NCBI GenBank assembly: GCA_016708765.1
Contig: JADJFD010000003.1
Coordinates: 434,001 to 498,000, forward strand
Length of the DNA stretch: 64,000 nucleotides
Direction of reading: 5' to 3'
DNA from: Chitinophagaceae bacterium
GTDB taxonomy: Bacteria; Bacteroidota; Bacteroidia; Chitinophagales; Chitinophagaceae
The notes under the pieces are model-generated. The model did not search any database. It was given only the letters and a program-made list of their open reading frames with translations, and was not told the DNA's origin. Below, piece by piece: positions 10,947 through 20,720 of this stretch. Position 1 is the first letter of the stretch. Every line of letters starts with the position of its first letter. The position numbers and the translations under genes are program-made.

Positions 10947-11020
10947 TACGGGAGAGCAGACTTGAACTGCCGACCTTCGGGTTATGAATCCGATGCTCTA
11001 ACCAGCTGAGCTACCCCCGC
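10947..11020 (-). tRNA. tRNA-Met (CAT), elongator type
   Basis: 74 bases on the minus strand fold as a tRNA. The acceptor stem GCGGGGG pairs with CTCCCGT, the D-arm begins AGCTCAG, the anticodon loop is TTCATAA with anticodon CAT, and the T-loop contains TTCAAGT. A paired first position (G-U) argues against initiator tRNA, which normally has a mismatch there. A lysidine-modified tRNA-Ile2 cannot be fully excluded. CCA is not encoded. Confidence 0.9.
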
Positions 11021-11103
11021 ATCCGCTTTTGCGATTGGGCGGCAAAAATAGCTATTTAACCCTAAAGATTGAAATGAATTTTGCTCTTAATTTAGCAGAA
11101 TCT

Positions 11104-11697
11104 ATGATAATACTCCGCCTCGCCAAACCAGTTGATGCTAAAGCAATTCTGGACATCTATGCTCCCTATATTCAAAACACTTCTCTCACTTTTGAAACAG
11201 AAGTTCCATCTGTGGAATCATTTGCAAAAAGAATTGAGACCTATCTGCATAGCTGGCCCTGGCTTGTTTGTGAAGTAAATGGTGTTATTGCAGGCTATGC
11301 ATATGCATCCCGTTATAGAGAACGAACGGCTTACCAATGGAGTGTAGAATGTTCGGTTTATATACATGATGATTTTCAAAAAGCAGGAATCGGCAAAGCC
11401 TTATACATTGCTTTGTTTGAAATATTAAAAAGACAAGGCTATAATAATGTATATGCCGTAATTAATTTACCAAACGATAAAAGTGTTGCATTTCATGAAA
11501 AATGTGGCTTTCAATATTTTGCTACTTATGAAAAAGTAGGATACAAACTCGGTCATTGGAAGAATGTTGGTTGGTGGCGGTTAATAGTAAACGATTTTAA
11601 AGATGAACCGCCTGCACCCATTCTTTTTTCAGACCTAAATAAAGATTTTCTACCAGACTTATTTCAAGAAATGCAAAAGCTTATTTATTCTAAATAA
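11104..11697 (+). CDS. GNAT acetyltransferase, phosphinothricin/methionine-sulfoximine type
   Basis: Starting at the ATG at 11104 gives 197 residues; the frame extends upstream to a TTG next to the tRNA but that part has no family character. The order ILRLAKPVDAKAILDIYAPYI, SLTFETEVPS, then the acetyl-CoA loop DDFQKAGIGKALY and the closing GFQYFATYEKVGYKLGHWKNVGWW is that of the Pat/MddA subfamily, which N-acetylates phosphinothricin or methionine sulfoximine and related amino acids. Natural substrate unknown. The end meets a convergent gene with no spare bases. Confidence 0.85.
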   Translation: MIILRLAKPVDAKAILDIYAPYIQNTSLTFETEVPSVESFAKRIETYLHSWPWLVCEVNGVIAGYAYASRYRERTAYQWSVECSVYIHDDFQKAGIGKALYIALFEILKRQGYNNVYAVINLPNDKSVAFHEKCGFQYFATYEKVGYKLGHWKNVGWWRLIVNDFKDEPPAPILFSDLNKDFLPDLFQEMQKLIYSK

Positions 11698-12924
11698 TTA
11701 CTTAGCAGCTTCAGCAGTTTTCTTTTCAATGGCAACTCTTCCGGGATAAACAGTAAGTGCTTCTTCTAAACAATCCATTGCAGCACTTAAAGATTCAAGG
11801 TTTAAAACATAAGCCAAGCGAACTTCATTTTTTCCTAATCCTTCAGTTCCGTAAAAACCTGTTGCAGGAGCCAACATCACTGTCTGATTGTTAAAAGAAA
11901 AATCTTCCAACAGCCATTGACAAAATTTATCGCTGTCGTCAATTGGAAGTTTTGCTATTGCATAAAATGCACCGCCGGGATTTGGACAATACACACCTAG
12001 CATAGCATTCAATCTGCTTACCATTAAATCTCTACGACTTAAATATTCTGCTTTTGGGCCATCAAAATAACTTGCTGGTAAATCAACCGCAGCTTCTCCC
12101 ATTATTTGCGCCAAACCGGGAGGACTTAATCTTGCTTGAGCAAATTTCATTGCAGTATCATACACTGCTTTGTTTTTTGTAACTAAAGCACCCAGCCTTG
12201 CGCCACAGGCACTATATCTTTTTGAAATGGTATCCATCAGTACAACATGCTGTTCTAATCCTTCAAGATGCATGGCACTTACATACTCGCCGTCATAGCA
12301 AAACTCACGGTAGGCTTCATCACTAAAGAGGTATAAATTATGTTTGATGCAAAGTTGTTTCAAAGCTTCCATTTCTTCTCTGCTATATAAATAACCTGTT
12401 GGATTATTAGGGCTGCAGATAACGATTGCTTTTGATTTTGAAGTAATTACTTTTTCAAATTCCTCAATGGGAGGTAATGCAAAACCAGTTTCAATTCGGG
12501 ATGTAATTGGAACAACATTTACTCCTGCAGCACAGGCAAAGCCATTATAGTTTGCATAAAATGGTTCAGGAATGATTACTTCATCTCCCGGATTTAAACA
12601 AGCAAAGAAACCGAACTGAATGGCTTCGCTGCCACCAGTTGTAATGATTATTTGTTCGGGAGTTATAGATATACCAACTCCTTTATAATATTCAACCAGT
12701 TTCCGGCGATAGCTTTCATTGCCGGCACTATGACTATATTCTAATGTTGTAATATTTGCATTACGTACCGCATCCAGAATCTCAGGCGGCGTTTCAATAT
12801 CTGGCTGACCAATATTCAGGTGGTAAACTTTAATTCCTTTTTTCTTAGCAGCTTCTGCAAAGGGAACTAATTTTCTTATCGGCGATGCCGGCATTTGATT
12901 GCCGCGGTTAGAAATTGTAAGCAT
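11698..12924 (-). CDS. PLP-dependent class I/II aminotransferase
   Basis: 408 residues of fold-type I aminotransferase. The PLP lysine is Lys235 in DTISKRYSACGARLG, Asn174 lies in SPNNPTG, Asp202 in LFSDEAY, and a C-terminal Arg in NEVRLAYV should bind the substrate carboxylate. It most resembles aspartate/aromatic aminotransferases (AspC/PatA-like); the exact amino-acid pair cannot be read from sequence. A perfect -7 element sits only 4 bases before the ATG, suggesting a leaderless message. Confidence 0.85.
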   Translation of the reverse strand: MLTISNRGNQMPASPIRKLVPFAEAAKKKGIKVYHLNIGQPDIETPPEILDAVRNANITTLEYSHSAGNESYRRKLVEYYKGVGISITPEQIIITTGGSEAIQFGFFACLNPGDEVIIPEPFYANYNGFACAAGVNVVPITSRIETGFALPPIEEFEKVITSKSKAIVICSPNNPTGYLYSREEMEALKQLCIKHNLYLFSDEAYREFCYDGEYVSAMHLEGLEQHVVLMDTISKRYSACGARLGALVTKNKAVYDTAMKFAQARLSPPGLAQIMGEAAVDLPASYFDGPKAEYLSRRDLMVSRLNAMLGVYCPNPGGAFYAIAKLPIDDSDKFCQWLLEDFSFNNQTVMLAPATGFYGTEGLGKNEVRLAYVLNLESLSAAMDCLEEALTVYPGRVAIEKKTAEAAK

Positions 12925-12928
12925 ACGG

Positions 12929-12959
12929 CAAAGGTAGGGGGCAGAAAGATGTTGATAAA
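12929..12959 (-). promoter_or_regulatory. Promoter of the aminotransferase gene
   Basis: On the minus strand, TTTA (12956-12959), a 19-base spacer and a perfect -7 element TACCTTTG (12929-12936). The start codon begins 4 bases further on, so transcription would begin at or in the ATG. Bacteroidota consensus is TTTG-N19-TAnnTTTG. Confidence 0.6.
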
Positions 12960-13054
12960 ACGAATTTTATAAATCTGTTCTTCGTTCTTAAAACTAATTG
13001 TTTTGGGGCTGCAATTGATTAGATTAGGTTTTAATAAACGCCGATCAGGATATC

Positions 13055-13729
13055 TTACATTGCTTTTAATTCTCCTTTTGTTTTTTCTGTTAAAACTTTC
13101 CTTTTCAACATGTCTTTTATAATCATTTGACCATATTCATGTCCCAACTTTTCTTTTGAATTGGGATCAAATGATTGGCTTTGTGCGGAATAGATTAAAT
13201 CATTGGTTGCAAGATTGTATAAATTGCTTTCCCAAATATATTTTGTTGTGGTGGTATAATAATCCTCCTCATAGATTCGCTCAAACATTAACCGGGAATA
13301 ATTCCAAAAGCGACTTTGGTAATAATAGTAAGGTGAATATTGTATTCTGGCGGGTTTGTAATATTTCTCCCTGATTTTGTCAAGTAATACAATTGAAAGA
13401 ACAGCATCCACACCTGATGTCTTCAGTTTTTTTATTGCTTCTTCTTCCGTCATATTCTTAAATGCATTCGGATTATATTCATTACATGAACAAACTGCTT
13501 CGTAACCAAGAGCTCTTAAATCTTCGACAATATGGGTCTCCATCTTCTCCCTTAATTGCTGATCATTATCATTTAGTAGCCCTAATACAAGAATCTTTTT
13601 ATATCGTATAGACTCAGGATTTTCTTTTGTCCATGAATGTGTAATGGACGAGGTGGTTCCGCATCCAGCTATTATAATAGCTATCAGCATAGATAATATC
13701 AGTCTTATTTTCATTGTATTCTTTTTCAT
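13055..13729 (-). CDS. Lipoprotein of unknown function
   Basis: 224 residues with a signal peptide and lipobox IAGC (Cys near residue 23). After it come a strand YKKILVLGLL, a helix REKMETHIVEDLRALGYEAV and a segment EEAIKKLKTSGVDAVLSIVLLD, an alpha/beta pattern resembling proteins that oligomerise at the inner face of the outer membrane (DUF4136/DUF4823-like). A Tyr-rich stretch (YSPYYYYQSRFWNYSR) follows. The start could also be the internal ATG four codons later. Function not known. Confidence 0.7.
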   Translation of the reverse strand: MKKNTMKIRLILSMLIAIIIAGCGTTSSITHSWTKENPESIRYKKILVLGLLNDNDQQLREKMETHIVEDLRALGYEAVCSCNEYNPNAFKNMTEEEAIKKLKTSGVDAVLSIVLLDKIREKYYKPARIQYSPYYYYQSRFWNYSRLMFERIYEEDYYTTTTKYIWESNLYNLATNDLIYSAQSQSFDPNSKEKLGHEYGQMIIKDMLKRKVLTEKTKGELKAM

Positions 13730-13948
13730 TATGGGAAACTACATTGATAGTTTTCTAAAAAGTATGACTCTTCTCTTTTGGAAAGATGATTTTACTCAAA
13801 TCGTTGTGCCATTCATGTTTTTTCTACATACTCAGTTGTTAATTAATGAAGTACAGTTATTAATCCTTCATAAAATTTGGTGAACTGCTTATTAGGTTTG
13901 TCAATATTTCAAACCGACCTGTTTAAACAACAATTAAAATCAAATTTT

Positions 13949-15221
13949 ATGAAAATGAAACACCTTCCATTATTTACTGTTGGGTTTGCACTTGCCTTAG
14001 CTTCCTGTAAAAAGGAAAGCACCCCAAACCCAACGCCAGATCCGGCACCAACTGTTACTGTCATTAGTCCTACATCTGGTCCAAAAAATACAGTAGTTAC
14101 CATTACTGGAGCAAACTTTGGTACAAGTACTGCAGCTCTCAAAGTATATTTCAATAACATACAAGGAACTGTACAAACGGCTACAGCTACTCAAATAACA
14201 GCCACAGTTCCTATTGGGGCATCTACAGGTGCTGTTAAAGTTGAAAAGAACAATGTACAAGTTACTGGACCTGTATTTACTTATTTAGTATCGGCCAATG
14301 TAACAACATTTGCTGGAAGTAGCCTTGGCTATACCGAAGGTATTGGCACTGCAGCACAATTTAATGTTCCATCAGGAATTGTAAAAGATGCAGCTGGCAA
14401 TTTGTTTGTATGCGACAGAGATAATCATCGCATTAGAAAAATTACTCCGGCTGGTGTTGTTTCTACTTTTGTCGGCGGTACAATGGGTTTTGTAGATGGA
14501 ACAGGAACTGCTGCTCGGTTTAATCAACCTTATGCAATTACAATTGCTCCTTCTGGAGATTTTTATGTCGGCGACAGAATCAATCATTCAATAAGAAAAA
14601 ATTACAGCGGCAGGTGTTGTTACCACATTGGCTGGCAATGGTACTGCGGGAGATCAGCTTGGCACAGGTAGTGCTGCAATGTTTTATGAACCACTTGGTG
14701 TGGCAGCAGATGCTTCTGGTAATATTTTTGTTGCAGATTATATTAACAATAAGATCAAAAAAATTACACCGGCTGGTGTAGTAACAACATTCTATACTGC
14801 AAACAAAGTATTTGGTCTTGCATTTGATGGTGTTGGAAATTTGTTCTTTACCGAATACAGTTATAATCTTGTTTCAAAGCTTACTCCTGCAGGTAGCTAC
14901 TCTATTGTAGCAGGCGAAGGCGGACAAGGTGGAACAGCCGATGGAACAGGTGCGGCTGCAAGATTTTATTTTCCAGCGGGAATTACTGTAGATGCAAGCG
15001 GCAACTTATATGTATGTGATGCATACAATAATAGAATCAGAAAAATAACTTCCTCTGGAGTTGTTACCACATTGGCAGGAAATACTGCAGGCCAGACAAA
15101 TGGTGTTGGCGTTGCAGCTTTATTTGATACTCCAATTGGAATTTGCGGAGACTTTACAAATAACACATTGTATATCGGAGATTTTAATAATCACAGAATA
15201 AGAAAGATAATTCTTGATTGA
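13949..15221 (+). CDS. IPT/TIG plus NHL-repeat lipoprotein, one-base frameshift
   Basis: The ATG at 13949 gives a lipoprotein signal peptide with lipobox ALASC followed by KKES. Residues ~38-110 form an IPT/TIG beta-sandwich (PTVTVISPTSGPKNTVVTI start). The rest is at least five NHL propeller repeats, each with a core like GIVKDAAGNLFVCDRDNHRI followed by RKITPAG. The frame breaks in the A6 run 14596-14601; removing one A restores IRKITAAGVVTTLAGNG and the repeat rhythm. Likely surface-exposed and binding, as such propellers usually are; ligand unknown. Confidence 0.8.
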
Positions 15222-15278
15222 TAAACGATGATTTGTTTACTAATGGTCAAAACCATTAACCTGAGCCCTATCACTTTC

Positions 15279-15311
15279 AATTCCCCGATTAACTATTCGG
15301 GGAATTGTTTT
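15279..15311 (+). terminator. Terminator after the NHL lipoprotein gene
   Basis: A 10-bp perfect stem AATTCCCCGA/TCGGGGAATT with an 8-base loop followed by GTTTT. Confidence 0.75.
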
Positions 15312-15324
15312 ATAAAATATTATT

Positions 15325-15516
15325 ATGAATAAGTTTACAAAAATTATACTATCAATTATTGTAATAGCTATTGCCGCTACCGCATCGTTATGGCTTACCG
15401 GGAATAAGAGTGCAAGTCAAAATAATGCAGCGCCGAAAATAATTATGATACCAGCCGTTGGCGCTATACTTTGGATATGGAATATTAAGCCTAACATGAA
15501 AAATAGGGGAAAATAA
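15325..15516 (+). CDS. Small two-helix membrane protein
   Basis: 63 residues: a lysine start, a hydrophobic helix (IILSIIVIAIAATASLWL, residues 8-25), a polar loop, then a second short hydrophobic segment (IIMIPAVGAILWIW). No family recognised. It sits between a terminator and the histidine kinase gene. The hydrophobic pattern and normal codon use make it plausible, but it could be chance. Confidence 0.45.
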   Translation: MNKFTKIILSIIVIAIAATASLWLTGNKSASQNNAAPKIIMIPAVGAILWIWNIKPNMKNRGK

Positions 15517-15692
15517 AATGCTGTGCTTGCTCAGCACTTTCCTAATAACTGAATGGAATCGATTAACAAGTGATGTCTTATGCTTTATAATTGAAATTCG
15601 TTCTCAGCACTTACAGTATAACTGCATAATTTTTCCGGATGATTATGCATTTGTTGGCTTATATTAGTCAAGGATTAAAATAATTTTTATCC

Positions 15693-17552
15693 ATGACAAC
15701 CACAATTTTCCGTTTTTTTTTATTGACTGGATGCTTCTTTTTTTTATTATTTCCTGTCGAGATATCAGCTCAAAAAAAATGCGACTGCCCCGAATTTGCA
15801 AGCATAAAAAAAGATGGAAAAGACCGGAAAGAGACTGATGTCGAATTATTAAAGGGATCTGACAACAAAGTATGTGTTGCGAAGTATTACGAATGGCAGG
15901 CTGAAAGGCTTTCAACACTGAAAGAATTTGATTCTGCTAAACTAACCATTGAAAAAGCAATCGATATTTATAAGAAAGAAAAGTGCAGCGATAATTCTTA
16001 TTATGATGTATATAAATTATTGGCCGGTATTCATCACAGCCAAGGCAATTACGATGCTTCAATTGAGTATAGTTTAAAGATACTTCCAATGGCGGAAGCT
16101 TCTGACAATAAATATGAAGAAGCAGACTGTCTCGTAAAAATTGCTTTCACATTTAACAGGATGAAGCAATCTGAGCAAGGAATAGTGTTTGCTAGAAGAG
16201 CAATGGCTTTATTGCCTTCAATTAATTCACCACATAACAAAGCTGATATTCTGCACAAACTAGCATCACGGTATTTATGGTATTATCAGGATACTAAGAA
16301 GAAAGAGGTGCTTGATTCAGCAGAACAATTTGCATCTACTCATCTAAGCCTGAGCCGACAATTGAATGATCAAGATCTTATACTGAAAGGCTACAATCAA
16401 ATGAATGGTTTTGCACATGAAAGGCAAGACTTCAAAAGAGCACTATTATATATTGATAGCAGCCTTTTGTTGCTGCAGAATAATCCAAAGAATGAGTTGA
16501 GGGCTACTACTTATGGCGATAAAGCAGATGTATTAATGGAAATGGGAAACTATAAAGAAGCCAGAAGATTTGCAGACTCTTGTCTTTTTTATCACAAGCA
16601 ATTAAAAAACCCTGAGACCATTGCGAATGCATATGCATTAATATATCAGATAAGTGACAGATCAGAAAATTATAAGGATGCGCTGTGGGCATTGGATAAT
16701 TATGTATCGATACATGATAGTCTTACAAACGTTGCAAAAACTAAAACGATTACTGAACTTGAAAAGAAATATAACCAGGCAAAAAATGAAAAAACAATAA
16801 AGGAACTAGCGCAGGAAAAACGAATTTATGTTTTATTGATCATTGCTGCAATATTGGCATTAATTGCACTTGCCTTTTTTATCCGTCAGCAATCGCTTAA
16901 AAGCAAACATAGAATTTTAGAAACAGAGCAACGGTTGAACCGTGCCAGAATGAACCCGCATTTCTTTTTTAATGCACTCTCTTCATTACAGTCTTTTGCA
17001 TTGCAGGAAAATGACGGAAAAGCATTGGCGAGTAACCTTTCTAAATTTTCTCATATTATGCGGGAAACATTAGAAAGCACTTACAAGGAATATGTGACAA
17101 TCGAACAGGAAAAAATCTTTTTACTTGAGTACCTTGGACTTCAGCAAATTCGGTTTCCTTCAAAGTTTACGTATGAAATAAATATCGATGAGAATATTGA
17201 ACCTGATGAGCAGGTAATTCCCTCTATGATTTTACAGCCATTTATTGAAAATAGTATTGAACATGGTTTTTTAGGATTAGATTATCCTGGAAACATTGTT
17301 GTGGACTTTCAAAAGATAAAAGGGAATCTTTCTATTTCAATTATCGATAACGGGAAAGGCCTTGCTGCAATTACAAAAGAGAATAATGAACATGTAAGCC
17401 GGGCTAGCCAAATAATAAAAGATCGGATTTATCTGCTAAATATGAAATTGAAAACAAACGCATCATTTTCTATTAATAATAATGGCAATGAAAAAGGGGT
17501 AACGGTTTTAATTATGTTACCCCGATTGTTTAGAGATGATATAAAAGAGTAA
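15693..17552 (+). CDS. LytS/YehU-type sensor histidine kinase with TPR sensor
   Basis: 619 residues. Signal peptide 1-26, then a periplasmic region of TPR-like helical repeats (residues ~60-350; e.g. AGIHHSQGNYDASIEYSLKI), one transmembrane helix (~379-398, IYVLLIIAAILALIALAFF), and a His_kinase domain with the phospho-acceptor His423 in RMNPHFFFNAL. An HATPase region follows with PFIENSIEHG (N-box) and IDNGKGL (G-box). This kinase type pairs with LytTR regulators; the regulator at 19471-20217 is the obvious partner, though a minus-strand gene lies between them. Confidence 0.85.
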   Translation: MTTTIFRFFLLTGCFFFLLFPVEISAQKKCDCPEFASIKKDGKDRKETDVELLKGSDNKVCVAKYYEWQAERLSTLKEFDSAKLTIEKAIDIYKKEKCSDNSYYDVYKLLAGIHHSQGNYDASIEYSLKILPMAEASDNKYEEADCLVKIAFTFNRMKQSEQGIVFARRAMALLPSINSPHNKADILHKLASRYLWYYQDTKKKEVLDSAEQFASTHLSLSRQLNDQDLILKGYNQMNGFAHERQDFKRALLYIDSSLLLLQNNPKNELRATTYGDKADVLMEMGNYKEARRFADSCLFYHKQLKNPETIANAYALIYQISDRSENYKDALWALDNYVSIHDSLTNVAKTKTITELEKKYNQAKNEKTIKELAQEKRIYVLLIIAAILALIALAFFIRQQSLKSKHRILETEQRLNRARMNPHFFFNALSSLQSFALQENDGKALASNLSKFSHIMRETLESTYKEYVTIEQEKIFLLEYLGLQQIRFPSKFTYEINIDENIEPDEQVIPSMILQPFIENSIEHGFLGLDYPGNIVVDFQKIKGNLSISIIDNGKGLAAITKENNEHVSRASQIIKDRIYLLNMKLKTNASFSINNNGNEKGVTVLIMLPRLFRDDIKE

Positions 17553-19274
17553 TTATTTTATTTTATCACATCCAATTTCTCTTTTGCCTCCATAGCTATA
17601 ATACTTAACAGTTCCGCTGTAGTTTCCACTTCCAGTATAGTCTTGTGAGAAGGAAAACTCCTGGTAAAAACATTTTCCATCAGGATCTTTCGTTACACAT
17701 ACTGCACCGAGAGTTCGATTTATGATTGCACCGGTTAACTCATTTTTTCTGACTGTCCAATTAGAGGAAGTAATAATTGCTTTTGTAAATTTATCGTTCC
17801 AGCCCAGTTTATTAGCGGCTGAAACCATCTGGCTTTCTATTCCGGGGTTGTTCATGCCTGCTTTTGGTAACTGGCGGCTTGCCATTAGCTCATTATGCAG
17901 TTTGGTTGAAAGAGTTTTTAAATCGGTTATCCCAGCATTAAGGTCAAGATTTAATTTGCTTTCAACTTCGCCAAGTTTTAATGCCGGAAAAAGTAAGTCA
18001 CAACTTATTTCATGGCTTACATCACCAGCTTTTACCAGGTTATCAATAAAATAAGAATATGTCCAGTTTTCCTGAGAAATATATGGTGCATAATTCTCTT
18101 TAAACCATTGTGCATCTGGCAGCAGTGCAAATTGAATATAGGATTTACCTTGTGCAGATAATGGCAGATCGAAATAGGATAAGTCACCACCCCAAACTGC
18201 GGTTCCTCCATCAATCCTAATTCTTACCCGAAGTTTTACATTCCCATCCATTAAGTCTTTTACATTCATTCCAAGGTACACAGTGCCAAAAATCGCCTCA
18301 CTGGTTTTAAATTCATTTTTAATAACCGCTACCATCTCTTTTTCTTTTCCAATTATCAACGGCTTACTGCTCCAAACTATTTTATTCAAGTGTTCTTTAT
18401 GAAAATCGCTGGTGAAAAATTTTGCAGCTTCTCCTTGTGTGTTACCCATTAACTTATTTATTTCTTCTAGTTTTTTCTTAAACGGTTCATTGTTGGGCGA
18501 AAGTAAAAGAACCGCCATGCATTCATACTTTGCTTCATTCAGAAACTTTAATTTATCCTGAAGGTTAGGTGCATCTGCACTTTTTGTAATCATTGCTACT
18601 ACGTTCCATTTCAGCCGGTCTGCTCTTTTTACGTAGTCATCATAATCTGCCAGTTTGGCCTCGATAAGCCCGGGATAACTCTTTGGGTCAATAACACCAA
18701 GTTCTTTTTTCTTTTCCTCATATTCAGTTATGTTAATTGCTTTTACTCTATCGTAATATTTTTTTCCTGTAACTCCTGGTTCAATGTCTCTGCCTGTTGA
18801 ATGTATTCCGATTACTTTGTGCCAGATTTCTTTAAAATAATTGTTAGTCTCTTCCTTTTTTGCTTTGGTAGTATTTGCATTTCCGGTTTCCTTAGCCGCT
18901 TTATCTTTCCATGGTTTTAATTCTGCTTCCAAAGCAGATGTATTATAGGACGGATCTTTTTCTTTTATCGAATTGATTGCTCGTTCTGCATTCGTAATTG
19001 TAGAGGCGGTTGCATTATCCGTTTTTAATTTCTCTATATTAGTCCAGAAGGCTCTTACATAAACTTTTGCCGGGCCTGTGTATGTATCGTCTTGAATTGT
19101 CGCAGGTTTAGCTAATGTATCAACAGTTGACTTTGCATCCTCCTGATTGGATTTATCTTGCTTCCCTTTTATGGTTGGCAGGTTCTTTACATTAGGGACA
19201 CCTTTTACAGTTATTTGGGCTTTTACCAAACAGAAGCAGCACAAGATGCTTGAAAGAATTATTGCTCGTTTCAT
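17553..19274 (-). CDS. Large secreted protein of unknown function
   Basis: 573 residues with a signal peptide (ends LVKAQ, residue 19). No family recognised. The N-terminal third is charged and helical; there are segments DDYVKRADRLKWNVVAMITKS and CMAVLLLSPNNEPFKKKLEEINKL, then a beta-rich part with KLRVRIRIDGGTAVWGGDLSYFDL. The C-terminus (TVRKNELTGAIINRTLGAVCVTKDPDGKCFYQEFSFSQ region) resembles an all-beta domain with two cysteines. It lies between the kinase and the LytTR regulator on the opposite strand and converges with the kinase (stop codons adjacent). Confidence 0.7.
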   Translation of the reverse strand: MKRAIILSSILCCFCLVKAQITVKGVPNVKNLPTIKGKQDKSNQEDAKSTVDTLAKPATIQDDTYTGPAKVYVRAFWTNIEKLKTDNATASTITNAERAINSIKEKDPSYNTSALEAELKPWKDKAAKETGNANTTKAKKEETNNYFKEIWHKVIGIHSTGRDIEPGVTGKKYYDRVKAINITEYEEKKKELGVIDPKSYPGLIEAKLADYDDYVKRADRLKWNVVAMITKSADAPNLQDKLKFLNEAKYECMAVLLLSPNNEPFKKKLEEINKLMGNTQGEAAKFFTSDFHKEHLNKIVWSSKPLIIGKEKEMVAVIKNEFKTSEAIFGTVYLGMNVKDLMDGNVKLRVRIRIDGGTAVWGGDLSYFDLPLSAQGKSYIQFALLPDAQWFKENYAPYISQENWTYSYFIDNLVKAGDVSHEISCDLLFPALKLGEVESKLNLDLNAGITDLKTLSTKLHNELMASRQLPKAGMNNPGIESQMVSAANKLGWNDKFTKAIITSSNWTVRKNELTGAIINRTLGAVCVTKDPDGKCFYQEFSFSQDYTGSGNYSGTVKYYSYGGKREIGCDKIK

Positions 19275-19470
19275 AATTAACAGATTTAAACTTTAAAATA
19301 ATTAATATTTCAAATTATAAACATGTAGATAGATATATGTAGTAAGCAAACTGATAAGTGATGGATAGAAATCAATAATTGATTTCCAATCTTTTTTGAG
19401 AGCAGAAACTGAATTAATAACTGATAAAATCTGAAACTATTTACTATAACTTTACTTCAACAACAAATAA

Positions 19471-20217
19471 ATGAAAGTACTTGTAATTGATAATGAACCA
19501 AACCTGAGAACTGCAATCAAAGCATTGTTGCAGGCATTTTGTCCGGAAATAAAAACGATTGAAGAAGCAGATGGAGTAAAATCGGGGTTGCAGAAAATAA
19601 AAGCCTTTCAGCCAGATATTGTTTTGCTTGATGTAGAAATGGATGATGGTTCCGGATTTGATTTAATGAAACAAGTAGTAAACCCAGGCTTTCAGCTAAT
19701 TTTTGTGACTGCCCATAATAAATATGCCATTGAGGCATTTCAATTCAGTGCAATTGATTATTTGCTAAAACCCGTTGATCCTGATGCTTTACAAATAAGT
19801 ATACAGAAGGCAGCTGTAAATATGCGTAATAGTAATCTGCAACAGCAAGTGCAGATATTATTACAGCAGTTAGCAGGAATACAGAATCATGAAAGGAAAA
19901 TCGTATTAAAGGATATAGAGAATACATATTTTATTAAAGTGTCAGACATTCTTTACTGCGAAGCAGATGGAACCTACACAAAATTTTACTTCGTTAACAA
20001 TAATCCAATTCTTGTTTCAAAAAATCTTAAGGAATACGAAGCCATATTGGAGCCACTCGGCTTTTTAAGAACACATCATTCTTTTCTTGCCAATCCGGAA
20101 AAAATTAAAATGTACGATAAATCTGATGGAGGCGCATTAATTTTAGAAGGTGGCAAATCAATTCCTGTTTCTCAGAGGAAAAAGGAATTTGTAATGCAGG
20201 TATTGGAAAGAAGATAA
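19471..20217 (+). CDS. LytTR-family response regulator
   Basis: 248 residues. A receiver domain (3-118) has acidic Asp7, phospho-acceptor Asp54 in VLLDVEMDDG, a Thr in FVTAH and the conserved Lys in YLLKPVD. A LytTR DNA-binding domain occupies the last ~100 residues (ILYCEADGTYTKFYF, then FLRTHHSFLANPEKI). Such regulators bind direct repeats upstream of target genes. Likely partner is the LytS-type kinase at 15693-17552. Confidence 0.9.
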   Translation: MKVLVIDNEPNLRTAIKALLQAFCPEIKTIEEADGVKSGLQKIKAFQPDIVLLDVEMDDGSGFDLMKQVVNPGFQLIFVTAHNKYAIEAFQFSAIDYLLKPVDPDALQISIQKAAVNMRNSNLQQQVQILLQQLAGIQNHERKIVLKDIENTYFIKVSDILYCEADGTYTKFYFVNNNPILVSKNLKEYEAILEPLGFLRTHHSFLANPEKIKMYDKSDGGALILEGGKSIPVSQRKKEFVMQVLERR

Positions 20218-20227
20218 TTGAAATAAA

Positions 20228-20257
20228 AAAACCTTCTCAGTTGTTGAGAAGGTTTTT
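20228..20257. terminator. Bidirectional terminator between the LytTR and DUF1573 genes
   Basis: Stem AACCTTCTCA paired with TGAGAAGGTT, with A-run on one side and TTTTT on the other, placed between two convergent genes. Confidence 0.85.
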
Positions 20258-20273
20258 AGAATGAGAGTTATAT

Positions 20274-20708
20274 TTAGTTTTTTGTCTTTGATTTTTCGCC
20301 TTTTTCTTTCTGAAAAGCATCATAAGCTTCTGCTGTTAATACTTCTCCTGAAATTTGAACGGTTTTTGGTGTTTCAATGCCAGCAATTTTCACAAATACA
20401 TCTTTATGAAATGGTGCAACAGCAGCAGCATTATAATCTACTTTTAATTTTGCAGTAGCACCAGGCATAATTGGATCAACTATTTTTTCGGGAGTAGTAC
20501 ATCCGCAACTTGCCCATGAATTTTCAACAACGATAGGTTTGTCGCTTATGTTCTTAATTTCAAAAACATAGGAAACAGGCACATTATTTTTTATTTTTCC
20601 AAAATCATGTGCTTCAACATTGAATTTAACAACATCATCAACTTTTTGCTGAGCAAAAACGCCGAGTGTGAATACGAAGGCAACTGCAAGTAAAATAATT
20701 TTCTTCAT
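20274..20708 (-). CDS. DUF1573 protein, second of a pair
   Basis: 144 residues with a signal peptide (ends GVFAQ). The mature part is one DUF1573 beta-sandwich: AHDFGKIKNNVPVSYVFEIKN, then the family signature SCGCTTPE, then a PGATAKLKVDYN strand. Exported Bacteroidota proteins of this family have an ASPM/Spd-2/Hydin-like fold and unknown function. It lies 12 bases after its paralogue and ends at the shared terminator. Confidence 0.85.
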   Translation of the reverse strand: MKKIILLAVAFVFTLGVFAQQKVDDVVKFNVEAHDFGKIKNNVPVSYVFEIKNISDKPIVVENSWASCGCTTPEKIVDPIMPGATAKLKVDYNAAAVAPFHKDVFVKIAGIETPKTVQISGEVLTAEAYDAFQKEKGEKSKTKN

Positions 20709-20720
20709 GTTTGATAAAAT

